A stretch of DNA of 64,000 nucleotides from Cryomorpha ignava (GTDB lineage Bacteria; Bacteroidota; Bacteroidia; Flavobacteriales_D; Cryomorphaceae): contig NZ_JAAGVY010000012.1 of the NCBI RefSeq assembly GCF_010686655.1, positions 54,237-118,236 on the forward strand, read 5' to 3'. The position numbers and the translations under genes were made by a program. The notes beneath the pieces are model-generated. The model worked only from the letters and a program-made list of their open reading frames with translations. It did not search any database and was not told the origin of the DNA. Of this stretch, positions 25,346-35,262 are shown in pieces (within the stretch, counting starts at the first letter, position 1; every line of letters starts with the position of its first letter).

Positions 25346-26695
25346 ATGTCTGACGAGAAATTACAAAATAAGGAGCAGCTAAAATATCAGGATTTAGATA
25401 CTGCCGTAGATGCTTTGGCAAAATATGGCGGATTTGATTTGATAGAAGCAACAGTAGATGGAACTCAAAATTTGAATCCAAATAGAAAAGCGCGGAAACA
25501 GATTTTCCTTACTGAATCGCACAATGCCAAGCACCGCAAGGAGCTTAAAAACAAGTTAGCGCTTTGGGTAGATATTTTGAGTCAATCTGATGATATTGCC
25601 CAAACAATTGAAACCTGCGAGGCAAAAGCTGTTCAGTACGACGCTCTATTTGGTGAAAACATGAAAACAGTTTTAGATCAAACCAATGCAATGGAGCAAT
25701 CTTACCGTTCCCTGGGACTGTTTTTTGCCAATACAGAGAGTGATAAGCTGAAGAATGTTAACATCATGAATGCTTCTATGGAGCAACTTACAGATCTTGA
25801 CAATCCCAAGTTTATCGATACGGTAAACGAGGAGCTCAAAGATTGCTTTGACCGTCTTGACCTGCGCGATAATTATGGACTCGTTGTAGTTCCGGGCTAT
25901 TTGGGTTCTAATAAAGTAGTAGAAAAATGGGCAAAAATATGCCATTCCAACAAGGCAACACTGGTTACAGATTTCAGACATTTAGATAATCCGGATGATG
26001 TAATGGAGCTTTTTCAAGCCGAAAATCTAGCCGGTGGTGATGTGTATAAATCAAATGTAGTAATGGGCTGTAACTGGCTGGTTGGTCGCAAAAAAGCTGA
26101 TGAATACGGTGAAGAAAATGATGTTCTCGTACCTCCTTCATCTGCCCTCGCGGGAAAAATCTACAGCTCGCTTATGTCGCAGGTTACTGCCGGTAAAAAG
26201 CACGGTGCGATGAATGAAGTTGATGGCGTATCATTTGACTTGAGAAAAAGTGAAATCGCTGAACTCGAAAAAATGGGATTAGTACCCATGGTAAATGAGT
26301 ACGGAAAAGTACTTGCCTTCTCGGCCAAAACCCTTTTTAATGGAGATAATATCGGTCTTCAAACTTACTCTGTAGTTCGCGTTTTTGATTATATTTCAAA
26401 AGTATTGATGGATTTCCTAAACCGTCGCGCATTTGAAAATTTCAACTCTAAGACAGAGCGTGAAATCAGATCTCAAATTGTAAAATTTCTAGATAAAAAC
26501 ACGGGTCCGGGAAGGCTTATTGAAAAATTCAAAATCTTGCGTTTTGAAAAAGATAAAGATCAAAAAGATCGCGTTTTCCTAGATATTCACATGACTCCTT
26601 ATTTCCCTGCTAAAAACTACGTTTTTAAATTGGACGGACAAAAAGGTGACGATCCAGATTCTGCAGATTGGAAAGCAGAATACGAACAAGAATAA
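25346..26695 (+). CDS. tssC: T6SS contractile sheath large subunit TssC
   Basis: This 449-aa protein has the family pattern: an N-terminal helical region, a central stretch with FGLTVV-like LVVVPGYLGSN and VVMGCNWLVGR, and a C-terminal region with DYISKVLMDFLNRRAFENF, then LDIHMTPYFPAKNYVFKLDG. The last segment is the sheath strand that weaves with TssB. It is somewhat shorter than typical proteobacterial TssC (about 490 aa). It follows tssB directly and precedes vgrG by 15 bp. Confidence 0.93.
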   Translation: MSDEKLQNKEQLKYQDLDTAVDALAKYGGFDLIEATVDGTQNLNPNRKARKQIFLTESHNAKHRKELKNKLALWVDILSQSDDIAQTIETCEAKAVQYDALFGENMKTVLDQTNAMEQSYRSLGLFFANTESDKLKNVNIMNASMEQLTDLDNPKFIDTVNEELKDCFDRLDLRDNYGLVVVPGYLGSNKVVEKWAKICHSNKATLVTDFRHLDNPDDVMELFQAENLAGGDVYKSNVVMGCNWLVGRKKADEYGEENDVLVPPSSALAGKIYSSLMSQVTAGKKHGAMNEVDGVSFDLRKSEIAELEKMGLVPMVNEYGKVLAFSAKTLFNGDNIGLQTYSVVRVFDYISKVLMDFLNRRAFENFNSKTEREIRSQIVKFLDKNTGPGRLIEKFKILRFEKDKDQKDRVFLDIHMTPYFPAKNYVFKLDGQKGDDPDSADWKAEYEQE

Positions 26696-26710
26696 AAACC
26701 TTATAAACCC

Positions 26711-28573
26711 ATGGCCGAACATTTTAAAACAACCGTAATACTTGATGGCACAAAACTCCAGAGCATAAGTTCAATCAATTTAAATCAAGTCATTTTTGAC
26801 CATCATAATTTTGATGTGCAATTACCCTTGAGCAGCCTTGTGAATTTTGCAAATGATGAAGACCCATTTCCAGCCCTCAAAAAGTGTATTGGTCGTGCCA
26901 TAGAAATAACCATTGGTACGGCTACAGATGCTGATCGTGACGGACAAAACGACCAATCGGTTTTTAAGGGAATTGTTACAAACGTAAATATAATAGGTCA
27001 TCGCTGGGAGCACGCTATGGTAAGTGTTACTGGCAGTAGTCCCACCATATTGATGGATGGAATTAAAGACTCTAAGGCTTACAGCCAGAAAGGGATAAAG
27101 CAAATTTACAGCGATTGTGTAATCAAGCATCTTTCAAGCGAAATAAAAATGGAAGACAATCTCACGCAAACCGATAATTTGATGTACACAGTGCAGCACA
27201 ACGAAAGCGATTTTGACTTTATAAAACGGCTGTGCTATCAATATGGTGAATGGTGTTATTATGATGGCTCAAACTTTTGCCTGGGATTAAAACCGTCTCA
27301 GAACACGATTGTGCTAAAACAAAATCGAATTTTGCACCTCGATTACAACTATTCTTTGGCGCCCTCACGACCTACGGTAAATTTTCGAAACTATAAAAAA
27401 CATGAGGTTGAACAAATAAAGCCAAAAAAAACAAGGTATACAGATGATATTGCGAGCCACGCGCTTTCTGAAGCATCAAATGTTTTTACGGGCTCTGAAG
27501 CATCAAATGTTTTTTATCCTTCTTCACTTTCAGGTGATGGACTCCAAAACGAAAAAAAACAAATTCAACATCAGTTAGACATGGCAGAGAGTTCAGCTAT
27601 GGCCAGCTTACTCGTTGTAAATTGCCAAAGTGATGTGGCTGGAATTACTGTTGGTTCAACAATTAAAATAGAACATCCACACCACAGTGGTGAATTTACT
27701 GTGACCAGTATATCGCATAGTGCTTTTGGAGCAAAATCATATTCAAACCATTTTCTTGCTATTCCAAAAGACGCCTTATTTCCTACCGGTTTGAATATTG
27801 CATTTCCTGAAGTTCGTGAATGCTCTGCCATCGTTTCCGACAATAAAGATCCAGAAAAACTGGGACGCATAAAAGTGCTATTTGACTGGAGTTCAGATGT
27901 ACAATCTCCTTGGCTTCGCATGGTTATGCCACATACAGGAGATAACCGTGGGTTTTATTTTGTACCCGAAGAAGGCGATGAAGTAATGGTAGGTTTTGAA
28001 ATGGGAAATCCTGATTACCCTTTTGTGTTGGGTTCACTCTATAATGGAAAGAATAATTTTGGTAAAAGAGCTAAAGACAACAACAACTTAAAATCAATAA
28101 AAACCAAAAGCGGAAATGAGATTTTATTTGATGATGGTGGCCAAATCATAATAAGAAATAATCACAATAGTCTTGAGTTAATATGTGCCGAAGATGGTAA
28201 AATTGTTATCAAGACGGATGGTGACATGGAATTTACTACTGGCAAAAAAATGGCCCTTAATGTTGGTACGAATTTGGAAATCTCCGTCGGCGAAAACGTG
28301 GTTTTTAAGGTTGGCGGAAATACCGAGATAAATTCAGGTGACAACTTAAACATTGGTGCTGGTTCAGACCTCAAAATGACAGCTGATGGCAAATGTGAAC
28401 TTTCAAGTGGTAAGGATTTGGAATTATCTTCTGGCGCCAACCTATTAGCCTCTGGAAGTATGAAACTTGATTTACAAGCGGGAACTGAAGCCATTGTCAA
28501 AGGTGGAGCAACAACATTGGTTGAAAGTGCCGCATTAACGACAATAAAAGGTGCAATTGTACAAATAAACTGA
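26711..28573 (+). CDS. vgrG: T6SS spike protein VgrG (TssI)
   Basis: This 620-aa protein has gp27-like N-terminal domains (1-330, with YTVQHNESDFDFIKRLCYQ), a gp5-type OB-fold (about 365-450, with KDPEKLGRIKVLFDW and SPWLRMVMPHTG and the GDEVMVGFEMGNPDYPFVLG element) and a C-terminal beta-helix spike of short G/S/D-rich repeats (about 495-600). VgrG forms the trimeric puncturing needle and receives the PAAR tip. A short in-frame duplication of SEASNVF lies near residues 255-270. It is encoded between tssC and tssE rather than in the cargo module. Confidence 0.94.
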   Translation: MAEHFKTTVILDGTKLQSISSINLNQVIFDHHNFDVQLPLSSLVNFANDEDPFPALKKCIGRAIEITIGTATDADRDGQNDQSVFKGIVTNVNIIGHRWEHAMVSVTGSSPTILMDGIKDSKAYSQKGIKQIYSDCVIKHLSSEIKMEDNLTQTDNLMYTVQHNESDFDFIKRLCYQYGEWCYYDGSNFCLGLKPSQNTIVLKQNRILHLDYNYSLAPSRPTVNFRNYKKHEVEQIKPKKTRYTDDIASHALSEASNVFTGSEASNVFYPSSLSGDGLQNEKKQIQHQLDMAESSAMASLLVVNCQSDVAGITVGSTIKIEHPHHSGEFTVTSISHSAFGAKSYSNHFLAIPKDALFPTGLNIAFPEVRECSAIVSDNKDPEKLGRIKVLFDWSSDVQSPWLRMVMPHTGDNRGFYFVPEEGDEVMVGFEMGNPDYPFVLGSLYNGKNNFGKRAKDNNNLKSIKTKSGNEILFDDGGQIIIRNNHNSLELICAEDGKIVIKTDGDMEFTTGKKMALNVGTNLEISVGENVVFKVGGNTEINSGDNLNIGAGSDLKMTADGKCELSSGKDLELSSGANLLASGSMKLDLQAGTEAIVKGGATTLVESAALTTIKGAIVQIN

Positions 28574-28574
28574 T

Positions 28575-29024
28575 ATGGCGGAGATTTTAGAAAGCTATAG
28601 GCTGCCCCTAGATACTACGGCATTTTTAAAGGATAAGATATTGCCTAAGTGCGCCATTGAAGATAGCATTGCCGGGCAAATTAGACTTTTGCTGCTTACA
28701 TCGTTTGATGAATGTAGCTTCGATCCTGAATTTGGCTGTGAAATATGGGAGCACGAGTTTGAGCATTCGCAAATAAGCAAAATTTGGATTGACCGAATGT
28801 CGCTTCAAATGACCACACTACTGCAAAAATATGAGCAGCGCCTTATGAATATTGTAATAAAAGCTCAAATAACCGAAAAGGAATTTAAAAGCGATAATAC
28901 CAACCAAAGTACCGTGCGCTTGCAAAAATGCCTTACTATTAATCTCAATGCCAACTTAACTTCAACCAACGAACCTTTTTATTTTAAGGACAGTATTTTC
29001 ATTAGCCCATTTTCAACAGATTAA
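28575..29024 (+). CDS. tssE: T6SS baseplate protein TssE (gp25-like)
   Basis: This 149-aa protein has the gp25-like core: a helix IAGQIRLLLLTSFDECSFD, then PEFGCEIWEHEF, a variant of the PxFG...WE motif that connects baseplate and sheath. TssE starts sheath polymerisation. It begins one base after the vgrG stop and is 4 bp ahead of tssF. The order E-F-G matches T6SSiii loci. Confidence 0.9.
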   Translation: MAEILESYRLPLDTTAFLKDKILPKCAIEDSIAGQIRLLLLTSFDECSFDPEFGCEIWEHEFEHSQISKIWIDRMSLQMTTLLQKYEQRLMNIVIKAQITEKEFKSDNTNQSTVRLQKCLTINLNANLTSTNEPFYFKDSIFISPFSTD

Positions 29025-29028
29025 AAGT

Positions 29029-30843
29029 ATGCTACAGCACGATTTCAGTGAAGCCGAGGTTTATAAACGAATGCAAAAAGTTGCATTGGAAGTATGGAAT
29101 ATCCGCGAGTCAGAAATTAATTCCATAGACCCGCTTGTGCGTCTACTGATGAAAGGCGTGGCAAAAGAAGTTGAAAAGGTTGGAAACGAGTTACAAAATT
29201 CAGAAGCCAGAATTCTTAAACGCATTGCGCGACAGCTCATGCCAGATCAGCTACAGACAGCCATTCCCGCGCATAGTATTCTGCAATTCCAACCTTCAGA
29301 AAATGTGGAAATATCGCGCTATGACCACTTTACTTTTGAGAAAAAATGGCAAAACAAAGCGAAGTTTAATCGCGTAGAAAACCGCACTTTAAATTTTACC
29401 CCTGCCGGGACATTCCCAACTAATACCGGGAAAATACTTTTTAGACTGGAGCAGAAAAAAGGGTACAGTGTACAAACACTTAATAAAACGCTCCTGCGCG
29501 GAATAGACACCGCAACCCATGGTAATGAAATAATTCTAGGAATTGAAAATATATCCGCCGGCGATTTTTATTTGTATTTTGATTGGCTTTCTGAAAAATC
29601 AAAAAAGATACTGTTCAACTCTCTCTCCAAAGTAAATATGACTCTGCTAAATGGCAAAAAAGTAACTACAAATTGGGGATTAAGCGCCAAAGAAAATAAG
29701 CGTGATTATTTTGATGAAAAATTCAATGCACTTCTGAAAATTGAGCGCACTGTAATGGGCTTTTACCAAAATCAGTTTATAAAATTATCCCTTTCGAAAG
29801 AACAAATTATAGAAGCCGGTAAAACAGAAAATTCAGCTTTTGAAGGTCTTCAAGAACAGCTCGGTCTCGATGAAAAATCAAAAATTACTTGGATAAAAAT
29901 TTTATTTCCACCAGAGATTGATACGAAGCAACTTCATGAAGTAACTATCCAAATAAATTGTTTCCCGGTACTTAATCGCAAGCTTTGCAGACAAGTGTTT
30001 AGGCTGCAACCTGAATTAAATATTCGGAAATTTGAATTTGAAGGTCATTTTTTAAGCGTGGAACGGGTAGAAACTAGTCGCGGCGAAATTTACACTGAGC
30101 AAGATTCACTACGTCTCGATGAAGCACTAAAAGGCACTTATACGGTAAGAACCGGAAGCGTAGGCAGAATAGATGAACGCGATGGCCATGGCTATCTCAA
30201 GTATTTATTAGATTTAATCCGTGAAGAAAAACAGGCTTTTACTTCTGCAAATGTGAGCTCGACAATTGAAGACCTCAATACCGTAGAGCAGACCATTGAA
30301 AAAATAGAGAAACGGATTTCGTTTACAGGCGCATCCGGTTCAGAACCTTACATTATGGTTACGCCGATCAAAAATCATGAGAATATTTATGTTCACTTCT
30401 GGTCAACTGATGGTGACTTTGCAAATGCTATAAATACCAATAGCAGTCTAGAATGTAAAACTATAGGACTGTCTGAAAATGGGCAAGCCGTATTAGTTTT
30501 GAATAGTGTGGGTGGTGCCGATGGCCTTATGGACGCAGAATTAATTAGAAATTATAAGAATGCTATTCTAGCCAAAGAAAGTGTTGTAACCATTGCCGAT
30601 ATAAAAAGTCTATGCTACGCCCTTGGCGGAAATGACATTGCATCAATTGAAGTTCGAAAAGAAATTGCTGAATCAAGCCAACCCAAAATCGGCTTAATTC
30701 AGCAGCTGAATATCTACATCACCTTTAGAAATTCTTTGGAAGATGATGCTCTAAAAGATTATATTATTCAAAGGTTTGAAGCAGAAATAGAAGCGAAATC
30801 TAACTTTAGCATGCCTTTACAAATTTTTATTTTAAATGATTAA
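29029..30843 (+). CDS. tssF: T6SS baseplate protein TssF
   Basis: This 604-aa protein shows the TssF N-terminus (about 30-90: VRLLMKGVAKEVEKVGNEL, then RILKRIARQLMPDQLQTAIPAHSIL), which matches the family's LLEGFAFL...L...P...RP.PS pattern in a subtype iii version. A conserved NCFPVLNRKL lies near residue 310. The C-terminal part resembles phage gp6-like wedge domains. It forms the TssFG wedge with TssG and TssE. Its stop overlaps the tssG start by 8 bp. Confidence 0.88.
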   Translation: MLQHDFSEAEVYKRMQKVALEVWNIRESEINSIDPLVRLLMKGVAKEVEKVGNELQNSEARILKRIARQLMPDQLQTAIPAHSILQFQPSENVEISRYDHFTFEKKWQNKAKFNRVENRTLNFTPAGTFPTNTGKILFRLEQKKGYSVQTLNKTLLRGIDTATHGNEIILGIENISAGDFYLYFDWLSEKSKKILFNSLSKVNMTLLNGKKVTTNWGLSAKENKRDYFDEKFNALLKIERTVMGFYQNQFIKLSLSKEQIIEAGKTENSAFEGLQEQLGLDEKSKITWIKILFPPEIDTKQLHEVTIQINCFPVLNRKLCRQVFRLQPELNIRKFEFEGHFLSVERVETSRGEIYTEQDSLRLDEALKGTYTVRTGSVGRIDERDGHGYLKYLLDLIREEKQAFTSANVSSTIEDLNTVEQTIEKIEKRISFTGASGSEPYIMVTPIKNHENIYVHFWSTDGDFANAINTNSSLECKTIGLSENGQAVLVLNSVGGADGLMDAELIRNYKNAILAKESVVTIADIKSLCYALGGNDIASIEVRKEIAESSQPKIGLIQQLNIYITFRNSLEDDALKDYIIQRFEAEIEAKSNFSMPLQIFILND

Positions 30844-31762
30844 GCGAGCTGACATACAAGAACCTAAATACGGCGATATAAAAGCAGAAGCTTATATGGT
30901 TGAAGCTGATTATACTGGCTTACTTGATGATAAAAAGCTACTTTATGTAAATGGTGGTTTTAAGCGCAATTTTAGAAACGACATTGAAAAAACGCACCCT
31001 GCAGATCAAAACAGCTTTAAGATAGAACGCGACATTGTTGAGTTGAATAGAAATGGAATCTACGATGGATTTCCCGAGCTTCTATTTCACAAATCAAAAA
31101 AATCAAAGCAGTTTAAATCGATAAAAGATATACGAGAAGATCATATTTACAATAATGAAATAGAAGAAAACACACGTCGGTTTTTTTGGCCTTTAGACCA
31201 TTATTTGGTGAAGATGAAATGCCACATCTATGCCCACGAAACGGGCAAAAATTCGGTAGATCGCATAAGTGCTTCTAAAAGCCTTCAGCGATTTTGGGGA
31301 ATTCCTCCTATATTTGAAAAGTGGCAAGTGGCTATGCTTTGCAAAGTAATGCCTTATGCAAAAGAAATTTCAATGAACGTAGCATGGATACAGCAGACTT
31401 TTAATATGATTTTGGGAATAAATGTTTCTATTAAAAAGGTATTGAAATCTGTAGAATATCCCATTAAAAATGGCGGACGAATTATGGGAAATTCCTTTTT
31501 AGGAAATAATACTACCATTGGCTCAAACTTGAGAATTACAAAATATCAAATAAATATTGAGCTGGGGCCAATAGGTAAATCCACGGCAAATTCTTTTTCA
31601 TTGGGCGAAAAAAGCAACAAAGCACTTGATTTTATTATTGAAACATTCGTGCCGCTCGATTTTACTGTCGAAAAAACAATTATACTAGAAGCAGACACCG
31701 CTATTTCATTTGAAAAAGACCCCAATCAGAGAAGTATTCTCGGACTAACAAGTACATTATGA
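30836..31762 (+). CDS. tssG: T6SS baseplate protein TssG
   Basis: This 308-aa protein is placed between tssF and tssN with short overlaps on both sides (8 bp and 4 bp). The N-terminal half has a FKIERDIVELNRNGIYDGFPE region, then KSLQRFWGIPPIFEKWQVAML and a C-terminal beta half with LRITKYQINIELGPIG. These fit the subtype iii TssG, which holds the two TssF copies in the baseplate wedge. The sequence is far from proteobacterial TssG, so the call rests on family pattern plus strict gene order. Confidence 0.85.
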   Translation: MIKRADIQEPKYGDIKAEAYMVEADYTGLLDDKKLLYVNGGFKRNFRNDIEKTHPADQNSFKIERDIVELNRNGIYDGFPELLFHKSKKSKQFKSIKDIREDHIYNNEIEENTRRFFWPLDHYLVKMKCHIYAHETGKNSVDRISASKSLQRFWGIPPIFEKWQVAMLCKVMPYAKEISMNVAWIQQTFNMILGINVSIKKVLKSVEYPIKNGGRIMGNSFLGNNTTIGSNLRITKYQINIELGPIGKSTANSFSLGEKSNKALDFIIETFVPLDFTVEKTIILEADTAISFEKDPNQRSILGLTSTL

Positions 31763-32679
31763 GCGACCCAACAGCAGGAATGAGAAGCGGCTACGCAGAA
31801 TCGCAAGGTATAAAACGCACAAGCAAAGCAAAATTTGGCCAAGCCAAAGGTATTCAAGCTAAGGTTAATAAGGCCGTGGTGATGCACTTTCTATTGTTTC
31901 TTCTGATAGGGATCTTAATGGGGTTAGCAGTTTTTATACCATTTTACACAACCTCATCATATTCCGTACTTAAAACCCTATTCATTGGTTTTTTTGTCCT
32001 TGGTCTTCTTCTAGGCCATTGGCACAAAACGCGTATGCTCAAAAAAATTGATTGGGCACCTTCAGGTAAATTCTTTCCACGATTTTTTTTAAGCCTTGCT
32101 GTTTATCTGGCAGTTTTTAGTGGGATTTTACTCATGTTAATGGTGCTACCAAAAATAATACCCTCATACGTATCTGAAACCAATTTTTCAATTTCAGCTC
32201 TTTTAGCTGCGAGTACGATATCAATTTTACTTCCATTTCTAATTAATGAAGCTTTTGAGTACGCTGCAGAAATTGAAAGTAAGGAATATAAATATTGGGA
32301 GTTTCCGCAAAATTATATAGAAAAACAACCTACCTGGAATAGAGACAGAGTAATCTATTCAAATCTTAACTTTCGTAGAAAAGAGAATGAGAATTTTGTA
32401 ACTACCGTAAAAGTAAAACTTCCAAAAGAAGCCAATTTTGGTGAACTCATCTATCTTTTTATGCGCGATTATAACGAGAATAGAAGTCCCGAAAATCCCA
32501 TTGGCGAACTCACACCCCAGCAAGGTACGCTGGGATGGTTTTTTAAAACAGAAAACAGTGGCATTACGAAGGTCTTAAAAAAGAAAAGATTTATTGACAC
32601 AGAGCTTACAGTAGAAGATAACGGAATACAAGAAGATTGCCACATTTATTTTGAACGCATTCAAAATCAAGATTATTAA
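31759..32679 (+). CDS. tssN: T6SSiii inner-membrane protein TssN
   Basis: This 306-aa protein has four transmembrane segments in its first half (about 36-60, 67-86, 98-124 and 134-160), starting with FLLFLLIGILMGLAVFIPF, then a cytosolic domain of about 145 residues (YKYWEFPQNYIEKQPTW onward). TssN is the subtype iii hallmark. It replaces TssL/TssM as the inner-membrane hub and binds the baseplate. The gene overlaps tssG by 4 bp and shares one base with tssK. Confidence 0.9.
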   Translation: MSDPTAGMRSGYAESQGIKRTSKAKFGQAKGIQAKVNKAVVMHFLLFLLIGILMGLAVFIPFYTTSSYSVLKTLFIGFFVLGLLLGHWHKTRMLKKIDWAPSGKFFPRFFLSLAVYLAVFSGILLMLMVLPKIIPSYVSETNFSISALLAASTISILLPFLINEAFEYAAEIESKEYKYWEFPQNYIEKQPTWNRDRVIYSNLNFRRKENENFVTTVKVKLPKEANFGELIYLFMRDYNENRSPENPIGELTPQQGTLGWFFKTENSGITKVLKKKRFIDTELTVEDNGIQEDCHIYFERIQNQDY

Positions 32680-33833
32680 TGTTTGACCCAATAAAATATG
32701 GATATGTGAACTGGGCAGATGGGATGAAAATCTCTCAGGCTCATTTTCACCAATTGCAATCTGCAATTGAAGCACGCGTTAAAGATAGCAGAGCAACCGG
32801 GCTCCGAAATGATAATTTTGGATTAATCCCTTCCGGTGCCAATGCAAAGAATGCTTTAGACTTCGATTTTAGGGTTGACGATACTGCCAATTTAAAGATT
32901 AAGGTAAGGCAATGCCGAGCTATAAGTCCTGCAGGTGATAGAATAGAAATTATTGCGAATTCATCCAATTCGAGTCATCAGAACTTTGAGAAAACGGTAA
33001 AGCTTGATAAGGCCATCTTAGAAACAAACGGCGATTTTTATATCACTTTGCGTGCAAATAGCGATGAGCCGCATCTGTATGGCGAGCCTGATCAGGAAGA
33101 ATCGCCAGCCAGAATGCCTTATTTTGAACGGGCATTAGATGTGGAAATCGTACAGGTGAATGGCGTGAATAAAAATGTGTTTAAAAACAGTGCAGTCATA
33201 GCACGATTTAGCGTTGAAAATGGTGAAATAACCGAAGATGTAAATTACATCCCTCCATGTGCTGCTATGGCTAGCCACCGCGACTTGAGTGAATTTGCAT
33301 TCAAATACGCACAGTTTCTCGGCGATTTGGAAACCGACTTATTTAAAATAAACAAAAATGTAAGCAGCAAAGATCAGCTTACAAATTTAGCGCAATCGGT
33401 AGCCGACTTAACGCGAAATGTAATTCAAAGCATTCAACAAGAGATCGATTTTATCCGGATGTTTTCAGAGTATTCAACGCCTTCGTTATTCATGTTGAAT
33501 GCAAAAAAAATAGCACGGGCATTTAAGAATGCCATTGAGCTAAATAGCAATGATAAAAAAGAAGAGCTTCTGAATTATGTTCAAGAAGTAATTGATATAA
33601 GTCCTGGAGAATATACGGCGATTAACGCTCGGGTATTAGATTTGGAATACGACCATTATAATGTTCGGGATGCCTTACAGGTAATCCTGCAATTTTGCAA
33701 AATAAATGGCAAGCTTATCAGCGAATGGGGTAACTTGGATTACATTGGAAAGAAGAAAAAGACCGGTATTTTTGTAGGCGAAGTCAAAAAAGACACAGAA
33801 GTAACTAAGGAGCGTAAGAAGTGGGATTTTTAG
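32679..33833 (+). CDS. tssK: T6SS baseplate-membrane connector TssK
   Basis: This 384-aa protein has an N-terminal YGYVNWADGMKISQAHFHQ region, equivalent to the W.eGm.l.pqHf motif of TssK. A beta-sandwich shoulder and a C-terminal helical bundle with DLTRNVIQSIQQEIDFIRMF follow. TssK trimers join the TssEFG wedge to the membrane complex (TssN here). It is the last gene of the rightward operon. No clear hairpin terminator is seen in the 137 bp after its stop. Confidence 0.92.
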   Translation: MFDPIKYGYVNWADGMKISQAHFHQLQSAIEARVKDSRATGLRNDNFGLIPSGANAKNALDFDFRVDDTANLKIKVRQCRAISPAGDRIEIIANSSNSSHQNFEKTVKLDKAILETNGDFYITLRANSDEPHLYGEPDQEESPARMPYFERALDVEIVQVNGVNKNVFKNSAVIARFSVENGEITEDVNYIPPCAAMASHRDLSEFAFKYAQFLGDLETDLFKINKNVSSKDQLTNLAQSVADLTRNVIQSIQQEIDFIRMFSEYSTPSLFMLNAKKIARAFKNAIELNSNDKKEELLNYVQEVIDISPGEYTAINARVLDLEYDHYNVRDALQVILQFCKINGKLISEWGNLDYIGKKKKTGIFVGEVKKDTEVTKERKKWDF

Positions 33834-33970
33834 CCTACCACAAATTGTCAAAACTGACATAGTAATGATATATTTCACGCAAACTGATTATATGTAATCG
33901 TATGGTATGATTTAAGTCCTCAATCTGGGAAGTTCGTTGCTTACGGCGAGCTTTTTCCGACCCATGAAGC

Positions 33971-35047
33971 TTACCTGAGAGAGGACCGCCCTTGAGTGTC
34001 AGTGACCCCACTAAAATGGATTGGGCGAAATCCGTTAAACTTTAACAGACAAATCTCTTCCCGCAAAAAGACCGCGTCACGGAAGTGCTGGTAATGTCTG
34101 AGAGATTCTCGTCCAAGACTACCTCCACCGGTTGCTCCACTGCGCATCGCCCATTGGTACAATTCCCGCTCCAGGCCGTGCAAAACATTCTTGGCAGCTT
34201 CGGCTTCTTTCATCACCTCAACAATGGCTCGATGCACATCTGATGGTGTAAACATCATATTCTGGAATTTATTACCCATCCGGGTGTGCATATCCCGCGA
34301 ACCAAAAAGCGCTTCCATGGCACGGTAACTGGGAGTGTATTGCCCCCAGGGCCTACCGTCCGGCACTCCCATACCTCTACTTCGGCGAGGAGAAGTGTTA
34401 AATCGTACGTAAAGGTCAGGCACCAACATTCGAAGGGCGGTGGTTGAGGGAGTCCACAAATCGTTAAATCGGAAGTCGCGGGGCAGTCTTAGGCTGCGGT
34501 ACTTCATCCGAATGTATTCGCGCCCTATAATTTCCACTTGTGCGGGGGTCAATCGTCCAGCGGGGTTGGCTCTGATCAACACGGCGCGGCTTAAAGCATA
34601 GCCTTCCCCTTCTTCGTTTACTGGAATAATCATTTGGTCACTAGCTCGCCTTAAGATCACCGAGTTGGCTCCCAGGGCGGAGGCTGTGACCATCCGGTTT
34701 AAAAAAACGTTATCAAAGCGGTCAAACTGCCCTTGCCTCTGAAGTGATTCTATTTGGTTGATTATTCTTTGCCTCACCTCCACAGACCTACGAGCCGATA
34801 AGGTAAGGTTGGTGCGCTGCCTGCCGCTCTCGCTTGCCACTCCAATAACTTCAATGCATCGAGCGCGATGCAGTTGCTGGGTTAGAAACACACTAAAGTC
34901 GGTACTCTCGATGAATTCTTGATGTTTCGGTTTGGGTTGATCTCCGCCGATGTCAAAGTTATAAAGCAGATACATCGGACCTGGGTCTTCGTGAAACATC
35001 CCCTCTGGATTGCGGGTCGCCCAATCTCTTTCTACGGTAGCTGCCAT
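33971..35047 (-). CDS. Protein with OmpA-like N-terminal segment, unknown function, more GC-rich
   Basis: This 358-aa protein has no signal peptide. Residues about 25-110 resemble an OmpA-like peptidoglycan-binding fold: LLYNFDIGGDQPKPKHQEFI, then IEVIGVASESGRQRTNLTLSARRSVEVRQRI, where the spaced N and R of the binding motif are kept. The rest is basic and helical with no recognised domain. Base use differs from its neighbours: the 60 bases at 34321 hold 37 G or C. Many Arg codons add to the impression of foreign origin. It points towards the T6SS operon, tail to tail with tssK. It might be T6SS cargo, since OmpA-like domains occur in T6SS proteins, but this is not shown. Confidence 0.65.
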   Translation of the reverse strand: MAATVERDWATRNPEGMFHEDPGPMYLLYNFDIGGDQPKPKHQEFIESTDFSVFLTQQLHRARCIEVIGVASESGRQRTNLTLSARRSVEVRQRIINQIESLQRQGQFDRFDNVFLNRMVTASALGANSVILRRASDQMIIPVNEEGEGYALSRAVLIRANPAGRLTPAQVEIIGREYIRMKYRSLRLPRDFRFNDLWTPSTTALRMLVPDLYVRFNTSPRRSRGMGVPDGRPWGQYTPSYRAMEALFGSRDMHTRMGNKFQNMMFTPSDVHRAIVEVMKEAEAAKNVLHGLERELYQWAMRSGATGGGSLGRESLRHYQHFRDAVFLREEICLLKFNGFRPIHFSGVTDTQGRSSLR

Positions 35048-35262
35048 GGGACTTAAATTAGTTCGTTCTAGTAAAAGTATTCATGCCCCTCATAACGGAT
35101 GGCTCTGTAGTTCGTCTATCTAACACGACATCTCTTTATTTGAAACCCATCCGAAGCAAGTTCTAACCTAGAACCATTCAAATCAAAAAGTGAAACTCGT
35201 GGCATAATTCAACCCGGATTAATAATCTTTAGTTTTAAAAGAATAAATACTCAAATCCATTA

